Assembly (NCBI GenBank): GCA_947000775.1
Contig: CAMQGK010000008.1
Coordinates: forward strand, 10,864,501 to 10,928,500
Source: Pterois miles
Taxonomy: Eukaryota; Chordata; Actinopteri; Perciformes; Scorpaenidae
DNA: 64,000 nucleotides
Direction: 5' to 3'
This document shows, in pieces, positions 14,901-26,178 of this stretch; position 1 is the stretch's first letter; each line of letters opens with the position of its first letter. Position numbers and translations under genes: made by a program. Under the pieces are notes generated by a model that was given only the letters and a program-made list of their open reading frames with translations, was not told the DNA's origin and did not search any database.

Positions 14901-17900
14901 CGACATACTATACTATGGTTTTTTTTTTGTAAAATTTTACAACATTTCACGTTTTACACATTTTACAACACTTCACGAAATTACTTTTGTGTGCCATAGA
15001 ATCATTCTACACGCTATAATGCTACCGTTTTAATGATTTTTTTCAATATCAAAAGAATTTGACGTTTTCATGGAAAAATTTCGACATACTATACTATGGC
15101 GGTTCTTTTTGGAAAATTATAAAACATTTCACAAAGAGATTTTTGTTCACCATAGAATCATTCTACATGGTATAATACGACCGTTTTCATGATTTTTTTT
15201 AACATCAAAAAAATTTGACATTTTCTTGGAAAAATTTCAACATACTATACTATGGCGTTTTTTTGTAAAATTTTACAACACTTCACGAAATTACTTTTGT
15301 GTGCCATAGAATCATTCCACACGCTATAATACGACCGTTTTCATGATTTTTTTTCAACATCAAAAACATTTTGATGTTTTCATGGAAAAATTTCGACATA
15401 CTATACTATGGCGTTTTTTTTTTTGGAAAATTTTAAAACATTACACAAAGAGATTTTTATTCACCATAGAATCATTCTACACGCTATAATATTACCGTTT
15501 TCATGATTTTTTTTCATCGAAAAATTTCGACATACTATACTATGGCTTTTTTTTGTTAAAGAATTTCACAACACTTCACAAAATGACTTTTGTTCACCAT
15601 AGAATCATCCTACACGCTATAATACGACCGTTTTCATGATTTTTTTCAACATCAAAAAAATTTGACGTTTTCATGGAAAAATTTCGACATACTATACTAT
15701 GGCATTTTTTTTTTGTAGAATTTTACAACACTTCACGAAATTACTTTTGTGTGCCATAGAATCATTCTACACGCTATAATGCTACCGTTTTAATCATTTT
15801 TTTCAATATCAAAAAAATTTGACGTTTTCATGGAAAAATTTCGACATACTATACTATTGCGTTTTTTTTGTAAAATTTTACAACACTTCACAAAATGATT
15901 TTTGTTCACCATAGAATCATTCTACACGCTATAATACCACCGTTTTCATGATTTTTTTCAACATCAAAAAAATTTGACGTTTTCACGGAAAAATTTCGAC
16001 ATACTATACTATGGCGTTTTTTTTTTTTTGTAAAATTTTACAACATTTCACGAAATGACTTTTGTTCCCCATAAAATCATTCTACACGCTATAATATGAC
16101 CGTTTTCATGATTTTTTTCATCAAAAAAATTTTACGTTTTCATCGAAAAATTTCGACATACTATACTATGGCGTTTTTTTTTGTAGAATTTTAAAACACT
16201 TCACGAAATTACTTTTATGTGCCATAGAATCATTCTACACACTATAATACGACCGTTTTGATGATTTTTTTTCAACATCAAAAAATTTTTGACGTTTTCA
16301 TGGAAAAATTTCGACATACTATACTATGGCGTTTTTTTTTTTTGGAAAATTTTAAAATATTTCACAAAATGACTTTTTGTTCACCATAGAATCATTCTAC
16401 ACGCTATAATACCACCGTATTCATGATAATCGTTTTCATGATTTTTTTTCAACATCAAAAAAATTTTGACGTTTTCATGGAAAAATTTCGACATACTATA
16501 CTATGGCGGGTTTTTTTTGTAGAATTTTACAACACTTCACGAAATTACTTTTGTGTGCCATAGAATCATTCTACACGCTATAATACTACCGTTTTCATGA
16601 TTTTTTTTCAACATCAAAAAAATTTTGACGTTTTCATCGAAAAATTTCGACATACTATACTATGGCATTTTTTTGTAAAATTTTACAACACTTCACGAAA
16701 TTACTTTTGTGTGCCATAGAATCATTCTACACGGTATAATGCTACCGTTTTAATGTATTTTTTTCAATATCAAAAAAATTTGACGTTTTCATGAAAAAAT
16801 TTCGACATACTATACTATGCATTTTTTTTTTTTTTTTGTAAAATTTTACAACACTTCACGAAATTACTTTTGTTCACCATAGAATCATTCTACACGCTAT
16901 AATACTACTGTTTTCATGATTTTTTTTCAACATCAAAAAAATTTTGACGTTTTCATCGAAAAATTTCGACATACTATACTATGAAGTTTTTTTTGGAAAA
17001 TTATAAAACATTTCACAAAGAGATTTTTGTTCACCATAGAATCATTCTACATGCTATAATACGACCGTTTTCATGATTTTTTTTAACATCAAAAAAATTT
17101 GACATTTTCTTGGAAAAATTTCAACATACTATACTATGGCTTTTTTTTTTTGTAGAATTTTACAACACTTCACGAAATTACTTTTGTGTGCCATAGAATC
17201 ATTCTACATGCTATAATACGACCGTTTTCATAATTTTTTTCAACATCAAAAAAATCTGACGTTTTTGTCGAAAAATTTCGACATACTATACTATGGCATT
17301 TTTTTGTATAATTTTACAACATTTCACGTTTTACACATTTTACAACACTTCACGAAATTACTTTTGTGTGCCATAGAATCATTCTACACGCTATAATGCT
17401 ACCGTTTTAATGATTTTTTTCAATATCAAAAAAACTTGACGTTTTCATGAAAAAATTTCGACACTATAGTATGGCAGTTATTTTTTTTTTGGAAAATTTT
17501 AAAACATTTCACAAAGAGATTTTTGGTCACCATAGAATCATTCTACACTCTATAATATTGCAGTTTTCATGATTTTTTTCATCAAAAAAATTTGATGTTT
17601 TCATCAAAAACTTTCGACATACTATACTATGGCGTTTTTTTTTTTGTAGAATTTTACAACACTTCACGAAATTACTTTTGTGTGCCATAGAATCATTCCA
17701 CACGCTATAATACGACCGTTTTCATGATTTTTTTTCAACATCAAAAAAATTTTGACGTTTTCATGGAAAAATTTCGACATACTATACTATGGCATTTTTT
17801 TTTTTGGAAAATTTTAAAACATTACACAAAGAGATTTTTTGTTCACCATAGAATCATTCTACATGCTATAATACGACCGTTTTCATGATTTTTTTTAACA

Positions 17901-18844
17901 TCAAAAAAATTTGACATTTTCTTGGAAAAATTTCGACATACTATACTATGGCGTTTTTTTTTTTGTAGAGTTTTACAACGCTTCACGAAATGACTTTTGT
18001 TCACCATAGAATCATTCTACACGCTATAATACGACCGTTTTCATGATTTTTTTCAACATCAAAAAAATTTGACGTTTTCATGGAAAAATTTCGACATACT
18101 ATACTATGGCATTTTTTTGTAAAATTTTACATTTCACGAATTGACTTCTGTTCCCCATAGAATCATTCTACACGCTATAATATGACCGTTTTCATGATTT
18201 TTTTCAACATCAAAAAAATTTGACGTTTTCATGAAAACATTTCGACATACTATACTATGAAGTTTTTTTTTTTGTAAAATTTTACAACACTTCACGAAAT
18301 TACTTTTGTTCACCATAGAATCATTCTACACGCTATAATACTACCGTTTTCATGATTTTTTTTCAACATCAAAAAAAATTTGACGTTTTCATGGAAAAAT
18401 TTCGACATACTATACTATGGCATTTTTTTTTGTAGAATTTTACAACACTTCACGAAATTACTTTTGTGTGCCATAGAATCATTCTACACGCTATAATGCT
18501 ACCGTTTTAATAATTTTTTTCAATATCAAAAAAATTTGACGTTTTCATGAAAAAATTTCGACATACTATACTATGGCGTTTTTTTTGTAAAATTTTACAA
18601 CACTTCACGAAATGACTTTTGTTCACCATAGAATCATTCTACACGCTATAATACGACCGTTTTCATGATTTTTTTCAACATCAAAAAAATTTGACATTTT
18701 CATCGAAAAATTTCGATATACTATACTATGGCGTTTTTTTTTTTTGTAGAATTTTACAACACTTCACGAAATTACTTTTGTGTGCCATAGAATCATTCTA
18801 CATGCTATAATACGACCGTTTTCATGATTTTTTTCAACATCAAA

Positions 18845-18985
18845 AAAATTGAAGTTTTTAATGAAAAAATTTAAAAAAAAAAAAAAGGGGGGTTTTTTTT
18901 TTAAGTTTTAAAAAAAAACAAAAAAAAAATTTTTTTTTTAAAAAAAAAATTATAAAAAAAAAAAAAAAAATGTTTTTTTCAACAT
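18845..18985. other. Probable assembly or consensus artefact in satellite
   Basis: About 130 bases consist almost only of A-runs and T-runs around a G-run, with none of the satellite landmarks (no GTAGAATTTTAC, no TAGAATCATTCTA). Normal monomer text stops at about 18,850 and resumes at TTTTTTTCAACATC near 18,975. This is typical of a badly resolved homopolymer-rich consensus. The true sequence is probably one ordinary monomer. Confidence 0.6.
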
Positions 18986-19660
18986 CAAAAAAATTGACGT
19001 TTTTGTCGAAAAATTTCGACATACTATACTATGGCGTTTTTTTTAATAAATTTTTTTGGAAAATTTTAAAACATTTCACAAAAAGATTTTTGTTCACCAT
19101 AGAATCATTCTACATGCTATAATACGACCGTTTTCATGATTTTTTTTAACATCAAAAAAATTTGACATTTTCTTGGAAAAATTTCGACATACTATACTAT
19201 GGCGTTTTTTTTTTTTGTAGAATTTTACAACACTTCACAAAATTACTTTTGTGTGCCATAGAATCATTCTACACGCTATAATACTACCGTTTTCATGATT
19301 TTTTTTCAACATCAAAAAAATTGACGTTTTCATCGAAAAATTTCGACATACTATACTATGGCGGTTTTTTTTTGTAGAGTTTTACAACACTTCACGAAAT
19401 GACTTTTGTTCACCATAGAATCATTCTACACGCTATAATACTACCGTTTTCATGATTTTTTTCAACATCAAAAAAAATTGACGTTTTCATGGAAAAACTT
19501 CGACATACTATACTATGGCATTCTTTTGTAAAATTTTACAACATTTCACAAAATGACTTTTGTTCACCATAGAATCATTCTACACGCTATAATACTACCG
19601 TTTTCATGATTTTTTTCAATATCAAAAAAATGTGACGTTTTCGTCGTAAAATTTTCGACA

Positions 19661-21470
19661 TACTATATGATGACATTTTTTTGCAAAATTTTTCAATATT
19701 TCACAAAACGACTTTTTTTCACCATAAAATCATTTTACATGCTATAACATGACTGATTTCATGATTTTTTTAACACACAAAAATCTACGTTTTCATCATA
19801 AAATTTTCAACAAACTATACTATGACAATTTTTTTTTTCGACATATTACACTATGACAATTTTTTCACCAAAAACATTATTATCAGTTGTTATTCTGCTC
19901 GACATACTATACTATGACAATTTTTTTCCGACATACGATACGATGACAATTATTTTCGACACATTATATTATGACATGTTTTTTTTGACATACGATACGA
20001 TCACAATTTTTTTCGACATGCTCCACTATGGCAAATTTTTCACCAAAAACGTTGCTAGTAGTTTTAAGTCTGGTCGACATAATATATTATGACAATATTT
20101 TCGACATACGATACGTTGACAATTTTTTTTCGACATTCTACTCTATGACAATTTTGTCACCAAAAACGTTACTATGCCTTGTTATTGTTGTCGACAAACT
20201 ATAGTATGACAATTTTTTTCGACATACTATATTATGACTTTTTTTCAACATACTATACTATGACTTTTTTTGTTGACATACTATACTATGACAATTTTTT
20301 CAACGTACGATACGATGACATTTTTTTTTCGCCATACTATACTATGACATTTTTATTCGACTAACTATACTATGACAATTTTTTTTCGACATACTACTCT
20401 ATGACAATTTTTTGACCGAAAACGTTACTATGCCTTGTTATTGTTGTCGACAAACTATAGTATGACAATTTTTTTTGACATACTATACTTTGACTTTTTT
20501 ATTCGACAAACTATACTATGACAATTTTTTTTGACATACTACACTATGGCAAATTTTTCACTAAAAACTTTACTATTAGTTGTTATTCTGGTCGACATAC
20601 TATACTATGACAATTTTTTCGACATTCTATACTATGACATTTTTTTCAACTTACTACACGTTGACAATTTTTTCGACATACTACACTATGTCAATTTTTT
20701 CGACATTCTATACTATGACATCTTTTTCGACTTACTCCACAATGACAATTTTTTCGACAAACTATACTATGTCAATTTTTTATGACATACTACACTATGG
20801 CAAATTTTTCGCCAAAAACTTTACTATTAGTTGTTATTCTGGTCGACATACTGTATTATGACATTTTTTTCAACATTCTATACAATGACATTTTTTTCCG
20901 GCTTACTATACTATGACAATTTTTTCAACATACTACACTAGTGTGACGATTGTTTTTGAAATACTATACTAAGCGTTTTTTTTTCCCCCGACATACTATA
21001 CTATGACAATTTTTTTTTTTGACATACTATACCATTTTATTGACATACTTTACTATGAGTAAGTGACATACTGTGACTTATTTTTTTGACACGCTATACT
21101 ATCACTTTGTTTTCGACACACTACACTATAACTTTTTTCAACTATATTATGACTTTTTTTTTGACATACTGCACTATGGTTTTTTGTCAACATACTATAC
21201 TATGGCTTTTTTTTGACATACTATGCTTTTTTCCGAAATACTATACTATGACATTTTTCCAACATAAAATACTATGGAGTATTTTTCGACTTTCTATACT
21301 GACTTATTTTATCGACATGCTATACTACGACTTTTTTTTTGACATACTATACATTGAGTTTTTTTCAAAATACCATACTATGGGTTTTTTCGACATACGA
21401 TACTGTGACTTATATTTATACTATATTATGGCTTTTTCTTTTTTTTTGCCACATACTATATTCTGACTTT
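19661..21470. repeat. Short-unit tandem array derived from the satellite core
   Basis: After two or three strongly diverged long monomers (19,620-19,830), the sequence becomes a degenerate array of about 25-40 bp units of the form CGACATACTATACTATGACA plus a T-run. A longer insert beginning CACCAAAAACGTTACTA and followed by TTGTTATT recurs at about 19,864, 20,038, 20,157, 20,405, 20,555 and 20,808, which hints at a higher-order unit of 115-250 bp. Open frames here only translate the repeat (YYTM/DILYYD-type peptides) and I do not call them genes. Confidence 0.9.
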
Positions 21471-21481
21471 CATCAGTTTCG

Positions 21482-21840
21482 TATACTATAATTTAAATAT
21501 AAAAACATCATATTCTATAACAGTAAAACCAAAACTCACCCTGTTACAGACGTCTTGCCCTCCTGCCCTCTGCCAGGCTCCACAGGATCTCCAGTCCAGG
21601 ACCAGCAGAATCTGCAGACCAGCTTTCTCTCCTCAGCTGACCCCTTGTTGAAGTCTGCACCTCGGAGACATTTACATATACACATATATATGTATTAACT
21701 GTTAATTATACATAAAATATGCTTATCAGTTTTGTACATACATGCTTTTCTTTGTCTCAGTAGCTGTGCTTTGTACAATAACAATAAAGTTTAATATAAC
21801 AATTTAATGAAATTACATTTTTCTTGGCCTGCTATCAATT
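21482..21840. other. Exon-like non-satellite island inside the short-unit array
   Basis: About 360 bases of unrelated sequence with a GC-rich core at 21,541-21,668. On the plus strand the core is preceded by the acceptor-like CTGTTACAG and followed by an AATAAA at about 21,781, as in a last exon; one frame is open for about 45 codons after the acceptor. On the minus strand the same core is open in one frame (it includes the residues ADFNKGSAEERKLVCRF) and runs into a donor-like CAGGGTGAGT at about 21,540. The two readings exclude each other, and neither protein is recognised. It could also be an inserted retrocopy or transposon piece. Confidence 0.35.
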
Positions 21841-21894
21841 TATATGACATATGGCATATTATAATAATATGCCATAATATAATATAAACATTTT

Positions 21895-22145
21895 TTGCGA
21901 CTTGCTAGACTATGACTTATTATTTTTCTTCAACATACTATACTATGACTTATTTTTTTACAATATGTCAAAAAATAAAAAATAAACATAATTTCTTTAT
22001 TCTTTAAAGACATAGTATAATATGACTTTTAATTGTTTTGACATACTATACTATGATTTTTTTTCATTTTTCGGCATACTATAGCATGACTTTTTACATG
22101 CATGACATACCGTTTTGTCCAGCATAATATACTATGACTTTTTTT
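21895..22145. repeat. Outlying remnants of the short-unit array
   Basis: Scattered, diverged copies of the core (CAACATACTATACTATGACT, GACATACTATACTATG and similar) resume after the island and end at about 22,140. The island therefore lies inside the array, not at its edge. Confidence 0.75.
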
Positions 22146-23830
22146 ATTTCATCCCTCTCTCATCCCTTGCTGCTGCTCAGCAGGGTCATAAAGGTTAGTT
22201 TGAGAATATAATCCATCACAGATCGCTGATAACCTGCTGCAAATCCTCAGTAATCAGCAACCAATTGCACCTCAGAGGAGGCAATTGGTCTGGGAGATTA
22301 GATTTCATTCAGGTTGAGTAATGCGTTCAGATTATCACCTACGTCATTTCAAAACGTCAATGACCTCATAAACAAATGGTCACGTCACCTGTGAAATCTG
22401 CTCTGACTCAAAATCTCTTCATTTTATTTCACAAAATCAATGTTCTGTCTTTAACTATCCTCAAAGGTACTGTAACTACTTAATTTCTTCTCCTCTCCAT
22501 CTTTTTTTCTGCATCCACTTTTCCATGCAACAGAGCTATTCTTCTTTAACCCTTTATTACCCAAATACTCCTCCTCCTCTTGGTCAAAACAGACTTAAAT
22601 CCCACAAGAAAACTATCATTTTACTCTCATCCTTCTCCCACTCATTCAAGAGTCTATCCTATCTCCTGTGCAGCCACTACTCTCTGCTCTCTTTGATTGC
22701 AAAGTACTGTTTCTTTTTATCCCTCCCTCTCGTCGTTTTATCCCCCTCATCCTCACACTCCAGTCTATCTCTCTTTCCTCTTGCTCTATCCTCGCTGACA
22801 CTGTGGGTTTTTTTATCCTTTCACAATTCTCTGAACTGCACTATCCTCTTTCACCCCTCTTACTGAATTTACGTCACTCTCTTGCAGTTGCATGTGAGCA
22901 TGAAGAGATTTTCAAGTTTAAATAAAATAAATGAATGGTTATTATTAAAAATGGCTCTGAATTAGTCCTACCAATTTCTGTACTTTTAGCTTTTCAATGT
23001 CTTCAAATATGTTCAGTGTCCGAAATTTTTGACTCACCGGTCAAAGGTAGATTAAAAAAAAGTCCACAGACCAAGCATATTTTTTTAGCAGCAAGAATAA
23101 TAAACTGCCTTTTTATGTCACACATGCATAGTTTCAGCACACTTCACTGAGTTAATAAGGCATTATGTTGAATATCTTGGAGAACTAAATCCCCATTCAT
23201 TTGCAAGTTTGTTTTGAAAGAGCAGCATTTGGTCAAAAGAGATTTTGCATACGGGCCCCCAGAAAGCTGGAACCAGCTCTGCTACCTGGTGCATCTTAAA
23301 GGTGGAAGAGTTGCTGGACAAAATGCACTTGTTATGCGGAGAGGTGCAGCATGTTGCCAAGGACAAAATGCGATGCAGAGATCTCATTGCAGCCTTATTG
23401 CAGAGTTCTTACTCCTCGTCAGCTCACTCACTGAGAATGCAAACGTCGGATGCTGATTGGTTCGCAAGCGCTAACTGTAACATTACCATTAACATCAGTC
23501 TAACATTAACATTATTACTAGCGAGCTTAACATTTCCTCATTGACTTCAGATGAATAAGTCTAATAATTCTACGTATTGTGTGTGAGTGTTTATGTTGTC
23601 AAGGCGGTTTAATAAGAACTGTGTGTTTCACAGAGTCATTTTCATCATGGTCCATTGCAATGTTAGCAGGCTAATTTTATTAGCCAATTTTTACTGAACT
23701 TTTTTCGGCCCTGAGATGACGGGACGTCCTTCAGCTTGAGCTCTCTGAGGGGTTGCAGCATTTATTCACTGAAAAATAGCCTAAACCGTTCACACACTGC
23801 ACTGCTACGTTCACAGTGGATAGTGACACA
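22146..23830. other. Unique region, no gene identified
   Basis: Ordinary-composition DNA holding a 28-bp imperfect palindrome (22,261-22,288), a CT-rich stretch (22,480-22,870) and, at 23,214-23,540, a GC-richer patch. That patch has overlapping short open frames on the plus strand, one containing VEELLDKMHLLCGEVQHVAK. The patch has no convincing pair of splice sites and I do not recognise either frame, so I do not call a gene. A degraded transposon fragment is possible. Confidence 0.5.
22261..22288. repeat. 28-bp imperfect palindrome
   Basis: CCAATTGC at 22,261 pairs with GCAATTGG at 22,281, and CCTC with GAGG inside. The arms are continuous except for two A-A mismatches, and the loop is one base. 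It could form a hairpin in RNA or a cruciform in DNA; its function is unknown. Confidence 0.7.
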
Positions 23831-23832
23831 TA

Positions 23833-24450
23833 GAGAGGTGAAGTCCCGCCCCCTTCCAGTGGACCACCATGGGACCTTATTTCAGAAAAAAATATTACAG
23901 GCAGTCAAAGATGAGACAAATAATTTTTTAATCTTGTTTGAATTGCACCATGAATCTCACATATGATGTTTGTCAATTTAAAATATAATTTTCCAAGTCA
24001 AAAAAGTTGCAGTTTGTTATACAAATACATAACTATAAAGACGACACCCAAAAGTGGCGTAGTGACGTCTCTCTCTGAAGCTACGATGTCTGTGTGTGTC
24101 GTACTGGGATGAACTCACACCAGTAACTGGTCTGACTTGTTTGTTCACTGTCTGGCTGATAAAAACACCAGGAGTCGTTGGACAAAAATCATCAGGTAAG
24201 ATAGCCTTTCATTTGTGCACTGAACATAGCTGAGTTAGCGAGCTAGTGTAGGTGACGTACAGTATATTGTGCTTAATGAGTGACGTAGTCCACTGAGCGC
24301 TTTCACACAAATGACACTACAACAAACCTACAAAAAACTGACTTTCTTGGTTTGCAAAATTATTATTTCTCTTGTTGTTGCCTACCATGCATATTTTTTC
24401 TGAAATATGTTCCCATGGGGTCCACCGGAAGGGGCTGTACTTCGCCTCTC
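23833..24450. mobile_element. MITE-like element with ~70-bp terminal inverted repeats
   Basis: The left end GAGAGGTGAAGT (23,833) is mirrored by ACTTCGCCTCTC at the right end (24,450), and the inverted similarity continues for about 65-70 bp through the CCATGGGACC and TTTCAGAAAAAAATATT stretches. TA lies immediately outside both ends, consistent with a TA target-site duplication. There is no transposase frame inside, so it is non-autonomous. The superfamily is not certain; TA-duplicating families such as Tc1/mariner-like or ISL2EU-like elements fit. Confidence 0.7.
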
Positions 24451-24704
24451 TACGGGCTTTAATTTTGGGCCCTGAATATGTGATCTGAGACTAATCAGTT
24501 CCTCCGGATGAATTACAAAATATACCCATCATTTAGTTAGTATAGCCAGATGAAAGTATCAAACCACCTGTTAAAAGGCACCAGAATAGAGTAAACCACA
24601 TCTACTCTGTGATAGCAGGGCAGTTAAGCACAACAACTGTGCATGTTCAGTTAAAAGCAATACATTTTTCATGAAAAGATATAGATATCGGGTCACTACT
24701 AATT

Positions 24705-25707
24705 TAGGGCCTGCTAAATATTACAAAGTGTTGCAGAAAACTAATTTTATGACTCTTGATGATTTCCACTGTGGGTTCAAGCTGATTAGATCAGATGTCA
24801 GAAAACAGACATGTTTTATTTTAAAAACCTTTTAACCTGGAAAAAAAATATGAAAACCAAATTAAAGGAGCATGGTTAGTTCAGGTTCAAAGTTCACCCC
24901 TTTGCCTTCATGATAGAATGGCAAATTTTCAGCTTTCCATTGGTATGTTTATGTTTTCATTAGCAGTCAAATTGACAGCGATATCGCTGGATAAATTTCT
25001 CGGTTGCCTTTAATCATAGTTGAAGTGTTACTGAACTTTAGGTTGTATTGCTAACTACCTGTGATATCTGCCCAGCTAAAGGAAAAAACTCATCATCAAT
25101 TGCTCCAGTGAGCGGATTACGGTTTGTTACTATGATGTGTTAATATGTGTTATGAAGCCATGCGTTATGAGTTTTTATTAAAGCTATGTGTTGCTATGAA
25201 GCTATGTTATTTTTTTTTATTTAAGCGGTGTTACGTGTTGCTATGAAGCTATGTGTTGTTATGCATTTTTATTTAAGCTGTGTTATATGTTGCAATGAAG
25301 CTGTGTTATGCATTTTATTTATTTTTATTGTTTTTTTATTTTTATTATTTTTATGCATTTTATTTTATTTAAGCTATGTGCTGTTATATATTGTTATGTG
25401 TCACTATGGTGCAAAGTGCTGAAGTTTATCCAGCCATATCTCTGTCAGATTTCCTGCTAATGAAAAGATAAATGCACCAATGGAAAGCTGAAGATCATGC
25501 CATGAAGGTGTATTGATTGTCATTCTATCATGAAGTTAAGGGGTGGGTTTATATTTGGTTTTCACAGCAAAATAAAAGAGGAGAAAAAAAACATGTCTGT
25601 GATCTTCTGACATCCTATCAGCTTGAACACACCTCAGAAATCATTAAGACACATACTGGTTTTCAGCAGTATTTTTGACAGACATTTTGCACATTTGCAG
25701 CACCCCA
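24705..25707. mobile_element. Fold-back element with ~260-bp inverted arms
   Basis: Bases 24,705-24,975 and 25,445-25,707 are imperfect reverse complements. Matched blocks include CTTCATGATAGAATGGCA against its complement near 25,525, CAGCTTTCCATTGGT against ACCAATGGAAAGCTG, and TTCAAGCTGATTAGATCAGA against TCCTATCAGCTTGAA. The central 470 bp carry a degenerate tandem array built from GTTATGAAGCTATGTGTTGC (about 25,130-25,420). No coding capacity is seen. It is most simply an old non-autonomous DNA transposon with a minisatellite grown inside it. Confidence 0.65.
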
Positions 25708-25734
25708 TCTCCATCTTTTCATAACATATAAACC

Positions 25735-25775
25735 TATATCTGTATCTATACCTATATCTATATCTGTACTAAATG
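25735..25775. repeat. Imperfect (CTATAT)n microsatellite
   Basis: Tandem copies of CTATAT/CTGTAT with single-base changes. Minor feature. Confidence 0.7.
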
Positions 25776-26071
25776 TGTTGCTCTTATCACAAAATACACA
25801 ATTGTTATGAATACTTCAGTTTAGCTGCCCCACTGTTAAACATGTTCTGGAGGAGGACTCCCAGACCGCTGTCAGTCTGTCTCAACTACAGTCCCAAAGC
25901 TCCTACCCCCATGGTTTAACAGGACTGAACATTATTTCCTTTGCAGTTCAAATTCATCTAAACTCCTTCCAGATCTTTACATGCATTTCCAATTCTTCCC
26001 ATTCTTTTCATCAAACATCAGACACCATTAATAGCTAGTAAACAGATTACTTCATTCATTCATGTACTCAC

Positions 26072-26178
26072 CACAGCTCCTCTTTTCCAGTGCAAACCAT
26101 GTTCTCTCCGTCCTGGCAGCTTGTTTTCATGGCTTCCGTACAGACATCAGACGGTATTTTATTAACAAAACCGTCCAT
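26072..26178 (-). CDS. Candidate first coding exon of an unidentified gene
   Basis: Read on the minus strand, an ATG at 26,178 opens 35 codons (MDGFVNKIPSDVCTEAMKTS, then CQDGENMVCTGKEEL) and meets a good donor, CTGTG|GTGAGTAC, at 26,072/26,071. Unspliced, it stops one codon later. It lies about 280-460 bp downstream, in the minus direction, of the CpG-rich NRF-1/CCAAT stretch at 26,460-26,640, which would make it a 5' exon with phase 2 at its 3' end. I do not recognise the peptide and found no convincing next exon to the left; transposon-like elements and the satellite lie in that direction. A 35-codon open stretch can arise by chance. Transcript data would decide it. Confidence 0.25.

Larger units (their letters stand above)
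1..19660. repeat. AT-rich satellite array, ~156-bp monomer
   Basis: Head-to-tail tandem array filling the left third of the window and already in mid-monomer at base 1. Starts of the core GACATACTATACTATG at 681, 837, 996, 1151, 1302, 1462 and 1624 give periods of 151-162 bp. Most of the difference is in the length of one T-run after CTATGGCG, so length divided by period gives roughly 125 copies (estimated, not counted). Each monomer in order has: the core, a T-run, a GTAGAATTTTAC or GTAAAATTTTAC block, CACTTCACGAAAT, the CATAGAATCATTCTACACG block, CGTTTTCATGA, a second T-run, CAACATCAAAAAAATTTGACG and GAAAAATTTCG. Subtypes differ in a few linked positions. There is no long conserved reading frame; small ORFs here reflect low stop density. 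I do not recognise it as a named satellite. A pericentromeric, subtelomeric or interstitial location is equally possible. Confidence 0.97.

Noticed and set aside
2290..18316. Small ORFs of 60-66 codons in the satellite
   Set aside because: They are the same repeat text translated again and again; ends fall at monomer variants, and T-run length changes break the frame in most copies.
1..19660. CENP-B box in the satellite
   Set aside because: TTCG occurs, but the rest of the 17-bp motif, including CGGG in register, is absent from the monomers I read.
1..19660. CRISPR array
   Set aside because: The repeats are contiguous similar monomers without unique spacers, in a eukaryotic context.
19853..21466. 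ORFs encoding YYTM/ILYYD-type repeats
   Set aside because: Translation of the short-unit array; no start context, promoter or family match.
22525..22925. 113-codon Ser/Leu-rich frame
   Set aside because: CT-rich low-complexity DNA; no splice or family support.
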